Below are positions 59,707-64,000 of a stretch of 64,000 bases of DNA, in pieces. The stretch lies in assembly GCF_004359505.1 (NCBI RefSeq), contig NZ_SCWE01000002.1, positions 310,001 to 374,000 of the forward strand, written 5' to 3'. How positions within the stretch are numbered: the first letter of the stretch is position 1; each line of letters starts with the position of its first letter. Below the pieces are notes generated by a model, which ran no database searches, was not told the DNA's origin, and saw only the letters and a program-made list of their open reading frames with translations. The stretch comes from Macrococcus hajekii (GTDB taxonomy: Bacteria; Bacillota; Bacilli; Staphylococcales; Staphylococcaceae). A program made the translations under genes and the position numbers.

Positions 59707-59735
59707 GCTTTACGAACCCGTAAAGCCGCATAGAC
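59707..59735 (+). promoter_or_regulatory. Possible S6:S18 autoregulatory leader
   Basis: GCTTTACG pairs with CGTAAAGC, the loop and following CGC making a CCG-containing hairpin just before the rpsF RBS. Such leaders bind the S6-S18 complex in Firmicutes. Structure inferred by eye. Confidence 0.45.
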
Positions 59736-59753
59736 CATAAGGAGGTGTAAAAG

Positions 59754-60044
59754 ATGAGAACATACGAAATTATGTACGTAGTGCGCCCGACTATCGAAGA
59801 AGATGCTAAAAAAGCGTTAGTTGAACGTTTCAATGAAATCTTAACTTCAAACGGTGCAGAAATCATCGAAGCTAAAGACTGGGGTAAACGTCGTCTTGCT
59901 TATGAAATCAATGATTTCAAAGAAGGTTTCTACCAAATTGTACGCGTTAACTCTACTGATCAAGCAACAAATGAATTCGATCGTTTAGCTAAGATCAATG
60001 ACGATATTATCCGTCATATTATTGTACGCGAAGAAGAAAAATAA
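59754..60044 (+). CDS. rpsF: Ribosomal protein bS6
   Basis: 96 residues: [20 protein letters not shown] and [20 protein letters not shown], the S6 fold. First gene of the rpsF-ssb-rpsR operon; AAGGAGG. Confidence 0.98.
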   Translation: MRTYEIMYVVRPTIEEDAKKALVERFNEILTSNGAEIIEAKDWGKRRLAYEINDFKEGFYQIVRVNSTDQATNEFDRLAKINDDIIRHIIVREEEK

Positions 60045-60065
60045 TAATCCACGGGGGCGAATTGC

Positions 60066-60587
60066 ATGATTAATCGAGTTGTATTAGTAGGTCGTTTAAC
60101 GAAGGATCCCGAATACAGAGTCACACCCTCAGGCGTATCAGTCGCTACGTTTACGTTAGCTGTTAACCGGACATTTACGAATGCTCAAGGAGAACGCCAA
60201 GCGGACTTCCTGAACTGTGTTGTGTTCCGTAAACAAGCTGAGAACGTCAATAACTATTTGAAAAAAGGTAGTTTAGCTGGGGTTGACGGTAGATTGCAAT
60301 CTCGCAGCTATGATAATCAAGAAGGCCGCAAAGTGTATGTGACTGAAGTCGTTTGTGACTCAGTACAGTTCCTTGAGCCAAAAGGGGCTAATCAGAATCG
60401 TCAGAATGACAATACGTCTAATGACTATTCAAGTTATGACCCAGGTTTTGGTGGACAATCACAAGGTCAGAATTATCAATCAAATAGCAACCAATCCAAT
60501 AATAATCAATCATCTCCTGCATCAAATAACCCATTTGCGAACGCATCAGGGCCAATTGATATCAGTGACGATGATTTACCGTTCTAA
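60066..60587 (+). CDS. ssb: Single-stranded DNA-binding protein
   Basis: 173 residues: OB fold ([20 protein letters not shown]), Gln/Asn/Ser-rich linker (about 108-160), and acidic tip DISDDDLPF that docks partner proteins. Between rpsF and rpsR as usual. Confidence 0.98.
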   Translation: MINRVVLVGRLTKDPEYRVTPSGVSVATFTLAVNRTFTNAQGERQADFLNCVVFRKQAENVNNYLKKGSLAGVDGRLQSRSYDNQEGRKVYVTEVVCDSVQFLEPKGANQNRQNDNTSNDYSSYDPGFGGQSQGQNYQSNSNQSNNNQSSPASNNPFANASGPIDISDDDLPF

Positions 60588-60613
60588 ATCATTAAGTAAG
60601 GGAGGCAAAAATC

Positions 60614-60856
60614 ATGGCAGGTGCACCAAGAAGAGGCGGACGTCGTCGTAAAAAAGTGTGTTATTTCACAGCGAATGGTATCACACATATCGACTACAAA
60701 GACGCAGAATTACTTAAAAAATTCATCTCAGAACGCGGTAAAATTTTACCACGTCGTGTAACTGGTACTTCAGCTAAATACCAACGTATGTTAACTGTAG
60801 CTATCAAACGTGCTCGTCATATGGCTTTATTACCATATGTTAAAGAAGAGCAATAA
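60614..60856 (+). CDS. rpsR: Ribosomal protein bS18
   Basis: 80 residues: basic N-terminus [16 protein letters not shown], then [20 protein letters not shown], standard S18. AAGGGAGG. Last gene of the operon, closed by a strong bidirectional terminator. Confidence 0.98.
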   Translation: MAGAPRRGGRRRKKVCYFTANGITHIDYKDAELLKKFISERGKILPRRVTGTSAKYQRMLTVAIKRARHMALLPYVKEEQ

Positions 60857-60866
60857 GATACACAAT

Positions 60867-60902
60867 AAAGCCCTCAAGGTCATTTATGACCTTGAGGGCT
60901 TT
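60867..60902. terminator. Strong bidirectional terminator
   Basis: A 17-bp perfect stem (AAAGCCCTCAAGGTCAT with its complement) and T-runs for both rpsR and the convergent ZIP transporter gene. Confidence 0.9.
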
Positions 60903-60907
60903 TAGTT

Positions 60908-61666
60908 TTATGATAAATGGTCAAGGATGATTGATGTGATGACTCCAGCAGCCGTGAAGAGCCCCACTAAGGCCCCACCATCTTCATAGGCTTCTGGCAT
61001 CATTGTAGCGCCAATCATCGTGATAATGCCGCCTGCTGCGAAGCTGGAAATAATTGAAATAACAGCAGGATTGGCATGATCCAAAAAGACATAACCAAAC
61101 AGAGCACTAAGCCCAGCTACTATCGTAACCGTCACAAATAAGAAAAGTATCTTTCCTTTAGACTGTCCGCTTTTCAGCATGCCTGATGTACTGGATAAGC
61201 CTTCTGGGATATTACTGATAAATATAGCGAGTAATAAGAGCATACTGACACCTTTGCCACCGATTAATGTCGTACCGAGCATAATAGATTCAGGAATCGC
61301 ATCCATAACAGTACCGATAAAGATACTGAGGCCACCGCCGTCGCTACTGTCATCATTCTGGTTATTATCCTGCAGTTCATGCGCATTCGAGCGCTTGCGA
61401 TGCTTACCACCGTGATGTGTGATAATCGCTTCAAGAACAGTGAAGACGATAGCACCAGCAGCAAAGCCAATGACTGTATTCATCATTTCGCTCTTATCAA
61501 GTGATTCTTGCAGTAATTCAAATGTTGCTGCACCGATGAGGACACCTACACCAAAAGCCATGATAAAGCCCAATATTTTACGGGGAATATGAATAATCAT
61601 ACTGATAATAGCGCCAAGCAGAACTGCTCCGCCTGATACAGCACCCCAAAAGAAAGCACTTCCCAT
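60908..61666 (-). CDS. ZIP-family metal permease
   Basis: 252 residues, eight hydrophobic segments, cytosolic His-rich loop (AIITHHGGKHRKRSNAH), and the family signature in DAIPESIMLGTTLIGGKG and FISNIPEGLSSTSGM with His replaced by Asn/Pro-Glu residues. Likely divalent metal import (zinc or others). Confidence 0.85.
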   Translation of the reverse strand: MGSAFFWGAVSGGAVLLGAIISMIIHIPRKILGFIMAFGVGVLIGAATFELLQESLDKSEMMNTVIGFAAGAIVFTVLEAIITHHGGKHRKRSNAHELQDNNQNDDSSDGGGLSIFIGTVMDAIPESIMLGTTLIGGKGVSMLLLLAIFISNIPEGLSSTSGMLKSGQSKGKILFLFVTVTIVAGLSALFGYVFLDHANPAVISIISSFAAGGIITMIGATMMPEAYEDGGALVGLFTAAGVITSIILDHLS

Positions 61667-61683
61667 ATTTTCTCCTCCAAAAA

Positions 61684-61707
61684 ACCCCGGGAGTTATCTC
61701 CCGGGGT
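61684..61707 (-). terminator. Terminator of the DUF2382 gene
   Basis: ACCCCGGGAG pairs with CTCCCGGGGT, followed on the minus strand by TTTTTGG. Confidence 0.85.
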
Positions 61708-61726
61708 CACTCTATTCATTTAAGAA

Positions 61727-62842
61727 TTAACGACGGTCAAGTAAGTCGTTGTCGCGACGGTCAACGTCAAGGCGGTCAGCATCAACGTGACGGTCATTTG
61801 TGTCATCGATTTCAACTTGTTCTTTACGAACTGTTTCAGATACGTGAGCTGTATCTTGAACACGGTTTTTCTTGATTACTAATTCTTCAGCAACAACGTT
61901 TTCTTTTTCAACGTTGATACGTTCTTCAGTTAATGGTACACGGATAGTGTCATCGTCTAAACGATTGAAGTCTACATCTCCATCTACTCTTTCGTCAACA
62001 CGACGACGTTCGATTGTTACTTCGTCACGGCTTACAGGTACATCGAATTCTTGACGTTCTTCAACAACGTCTTTGTCGATACGTACTTCACCAGTTTGTA
62101 CTTGTTCTTTACCTACACGGATACGTTCTTCGTGTAAACGGATTTTTTCATCATGTGATAAGTCGTTACGGCTCGCGATATCTTCGTCAAATACATAATC
62201 CTCGCGGCGGTCAAATTCGTTACGGTCTAAGTCTTTGTTAAATTCGTTTTTCATGTCTACATGTTCCTCTCTTGTTTGTAAGTTATTTGTACGGTGTTTC
62301 TCGGAATACTCTGCATCACTTTCAGATTCTAAACTTTGTCTTGAAGTCAGGCCAGTTGTGCCATCATCAGGATTAGAATACGCTCCTTCATGAAGTGTTT
62401 CATTTTTATCACGATTAACTACGTCAGGATTCGCAAATCCACCAACAACACCATTTGTATAAGTGTCTTCGTGACGAGCTTGTCCTTCAACATAATTGTG
62501 ATCTGTTGCGTTAGAAGTATTGTAAGTTGCATCATTATCTACATAAAGTAAGATGTTGCCGCTTTCCACTTCTCTTTCATATTCGTTGCGTTGTGCATCA
62601 GATAAATTCAATTTATCAAATACACGACTCTGAGGATCTTCCCCAGTGAATAGTGAAGCTACTTTATCGCCAAATGATCCATCAGCATTCTTGAAGTTAA
62701 CGTCTGTATAGTTTAATGCAGAACCTTCAAGTTTGTTTTTGGAGATGACGTGTAAGTCACGTTCAGCTACTCCTTGAGCTTTCAAGTTATCAATTCTACC
62801 TAATAATGCTTGTTCACTAGAAAATGATTCAATGTTTCCCAT
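61727..62842 (-). CDS. General stress protein with YsnF-type DUF2382 domain
   Basis: 371 residues. N-terminal ~100 residues resemble the heat-induced YflT/GSP17M domain (RIDNLKAQGVAERDLHVISK). The C-terminal DUF2382 (about 240-345) includes LHEERIRVGKEQVQTGEVRI and VPVSRDEVTIERRRVDERV. Highly charged cytosolic protein; relatives belong to the SigB regulon. ATG 62842 follows GGAGG; the longer TTG-started frame to 62860 begins inside the RBS. A SigB-type promoter lies at 62920-62944. Confidence 0.9.
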   Translation of the reverse strand: MGNIESFSSEQALLGRIDNLKAQGVAERDLHVISKNKLEGSALNYTDVNFKNADGSFGDKVASLFTGEDPQSRVFDKLNLSDAQRNEYEREVESGNILLYVDNDATYNTSNATDHNYVEGQARHEDTYTNGVVGGFANPDVVNRDKNETLHEGAYSNPDDGTTGLTSRQSLESESDAEYSEKHRTNNLQTREEHVDMKNEFNKDLDRNEFDRREDYVFDEDIASRNDLSHDEKIRLHEERIRVGKEQVQTGEVRIDKDVVEERQEFDVPVSRDEVTIERRRVDERVDGDVDFNRLDDDTIRVPLTEERINVEKENVVAEELVIKKNRVQDTAHVSETVRKEQVEIDDTNDRHVDADRLDVDRRDNDLLDRR

Positions 62843-62919
62843 TGTAATTCTACCTCCCAATCACTAATGTGTTGTAAATCTCTAAGGTGTCGTTTTGATT
62901 TTCTTGTGATGTTAGAAAT

Positions 62920-62944
62920 ATACCCCGCCCTTTAGACCCTAAAC
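62920..62944 (-). promoter_or_regulatory. SigB-type promoter of the stress protein gene
   Basis: Minus strand GTTTAG (62939-62944), 13-bp spacer, GGGTAT (62920-62925), against the SigB consensus GTTTAA-N12-15-GGGTAT: one mismatch. Confidence 0.8.
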
Positions 62945-63039
62945 ACTCAAATATTAAAATAATTTAAATAAATTCAAAAATATTTGTTTCATTCTGCTCT
63001 ATAAGCGACTCAAAACCTTTATTTGAAGCGGATTTGACC

Positions 63040-63068
63040 TTGATATTGACCCTTAAATTTGTTATCAT
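63040..63068 (+). promoter_or_regulatory. Promoter of xpt-pbuX
   Basis: TTGATA (63040-63045) and TATCAT (63063-63068) with a 17-bp spacer, directly before the guanine riboswitch. Confidence 0.65.
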
Positions 63069-63093
63069 CAATTAATAAAAAAATAATCAAAAC

Positions 63094-63161
63094 ACTCATA
63101 TAATTAAAGGATAAGGCTTTTAAGTTTCTACCACGACACCGTAAATGACGTGACTATGAGT
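63094..63161 (+). ncRNA. Guanine-sensing purine riboswitch
   Basis: P1 ACTCATA/TATGAGT closes an aptamer with loops of the purine class (TTTCTACCACGACACC, then GTAAATGACGTGACTATGAG). The C of GACTAT is the base that pairs with guanine or hypoxanthine (adenine riboswitches have T). A terminator-like stem follows, with GAATCCAT and ATGGACATTC before TTTTTTT near 63205. Confidence 0.93.
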
Positions 63162-63167
63162 AAAAAA

Positions 63168-63212
63168 TGAATCCATTCTCTCTATATTAAGAGCATGGAC
63201 ATTCTTTTTTTA
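63168..63212 (+). terminator. Riboswitch-controlled terminator
   Basis: GAATCCAT (from 63170) pairs imperfectly with ATGGACATTC (63196-63205), followed by seven T. Should form when guanine is bound. Confidence 0.65.
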
Positions 63213-63260
63213 CTCGCCTATTCTAAAAAGGTGAGTTTTTTTATTTTAAGGAGGTTCATT

Positions 63261-63839
63261 GTGAAAGAGTTACAGAGGAAAGTGAAAGAAGAAGGTGTGG
63301 TCATCAAGGGTTCTGTTCTAAAAGTAGATGCGTTTTTAAACCATCAGATAGATGCATCACTGATGAAAAAAGTAGCCGAACACTTTTATACGCATTTCAA
63401 GGATAAAGGTGTAACGAAAATTTTGACAATTGAAGCATCCGGTATAGCGCCTTCTATTATGGCAGCTCTTGCATTTGATGTACCTTGCCTATTTGCGAAG
63501 AAGGCCGTACCTTCTACGTTGACTGAAGCGGTCTATTCGACAGATATTCACTCGTATACGAAAAATAAAACCAGTCACGTTGTGATCTCCCGGAAATTTC
63601 TTACTGCTGATGATAAAGTATTAATCATTGATGACTTTCTGGCGAATGGTGAAGCAGCGCTCGGGCTTTATGATCTTGTTAAACAAGCAGGTGCTGAATG
63701 TGTCGGTGTTGGTATCGTGATTGAAAAAAGTTTTCAGTCAGGTGCACAACGTCTTCAGGCTGAAGGACTTGATGTACTCAGTCTATGTCGTATCGCTTCT
63801 CTTGCAGGTGATAAAGTGACACTGGTAGGAGAAGAATAA
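63261..63839 (+). CDS. xpt: Xanthine phosphoribosyltransferase
   Basis: 192 residues with GTG start behind AAGGAGG. The PRPP-binding loop is VLIIDDFLANGEAALGL and LTIEASGIAPS lies near the purine site. Salvages xanthine to XMP. The longer frame to 63195 overlaps the terminator and is not translated. pbuX start overlaps its stop (TAATG). Confidence 0.97.
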   Translation: MKELQRKVKEEGVVIKGSVLKVDAFLNHQIDASLMKKVAEHFYTHFKDKGVTKILTIEASGIAPSIMAALAFDVPCLFAKKAVPSTLTEAVYSTDIHSYTKNKTSHVVISRKFLTADDKVLIIDDFLANGEAALGLYDLVKQAGAECVGVGIVIEKSFQSGAQRLQAEGLDVLSLCRIASLAGDKVTLVGEE

Positions 63840-64000
63840 TGAAGAATCTTCTATTAAGTATCCAGCATTTACTGGCGATGTATGCAGGTGCCATCATCGT
63901 ACCGATTATAGTCGGCAAAGCACTGAACTTCTCTCCTCAGGAAATCGCCTATCTTGTTTCAATTGATATATTCATGTGCGGTGTCGCAACATTCCTGCAG
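63839..64000 (+). CDS. pbuX: Xanthine permease, 3' end outside window
   Basis: The first 54 codons (MKNLLLSIQHLLAMYAGAII, then VPIIVGKALNFSPQEIAYLV) match the start of nucleobase:cation symporter-2 xanthine permeases. Coupled to xpt; imports the Xpt substrate. Confidence 0.93.
   Translation, partial: MKNLLLSIQHLLAMYAGAIIVPIIVGKALNFSPQEIAYLVSIDIFMCGVATFLQ

Overview
The window is a low-GC Firmicute chromosome segment spanning the replication origin, and it fits the Staphylococcaceae, most likely Macrococcus (Macrococcoides) or a close relative. The evidence is the chain dnaA-dnaN-yaaA-recF-gyrB-gyrA-nnrD-serS-yybS-gdpP-rplI-dnaB-purA-tRNAs-walRKHI-yycJ-rlmH on the minus strand, with rpmH-rnpA-jag-mnmE-mnmG-rsmG-noc-parA-parB-mscS-ychF-rpsF-ssb-rpsR running the other way from the origin. 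hutH is absent between nnrD and serS, and a yceI gene lies beside serS. Genus is an inference from gene order; no sequence search was possible.

Region 1 (1-19.5 kb) is accessory DNA abutting the 3' end of rlmH, the integration site of staphylococcal cassette chromosome (SCC) elements. It holds a butanediol dehydrogenase (cut by the window edge), a flavin monooxygenase/reductase/MFS cluster with HxlR and ArsR regulators, IS3- and IS30-type insertion sequences, two degenerate serine-recombinase-like proteins next to DUF421 and SulP/UspA genes, an arsB remnant, an Xre operon with a large inverted operator, an esterase/amidotransferase pair, and a two-gene operon with an abortive-infection (Abi_C) protein immediately inside rlmH. 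Several scars resembling SCC att sites or SCC termini (about 1213, 13629, 13684, 17631, 19428) suggest a mosaic built by repeated insertion at rlmH. No ccr or mec gene lies in the window.

Region 2 (19.5-47 kb) is conserved core: rlmH, the WalRK two-component operon with its YycH/YycI/YycJ accessories, tRNA-Asp and tRNA-Glu, YitT, purA, dnaB, rplI, gdpP, yybS, yceI, serS with a T-box leader, nnrD, gyrA, gyrB, recF, yaaA. An ABC-2 exporter and a BdbD/BdbC thiol oxidation pair sit between yaaA and dnaN, where the usual order has nothing.

Region 3 (47-49.1 kb) is oriC: DnaA boxes on both sides of dnaA, with a DnaA-trio-like tract and AT-rich stretch between dnaA and dnaN.

Region 4 (49.1-64 kb) carries rpmH/rnpA, jag, tRNA modification genes, chromosome segregation (noc, parA, parB), mscS, DUF951, ychF, the rpsF-ssb-rpsR operon, a ZIP transporter, a SigB-type stress protein, and the xpt-pbuX purine salvage operon behind a guanine riboswitch; pbuX runs off the right edge.
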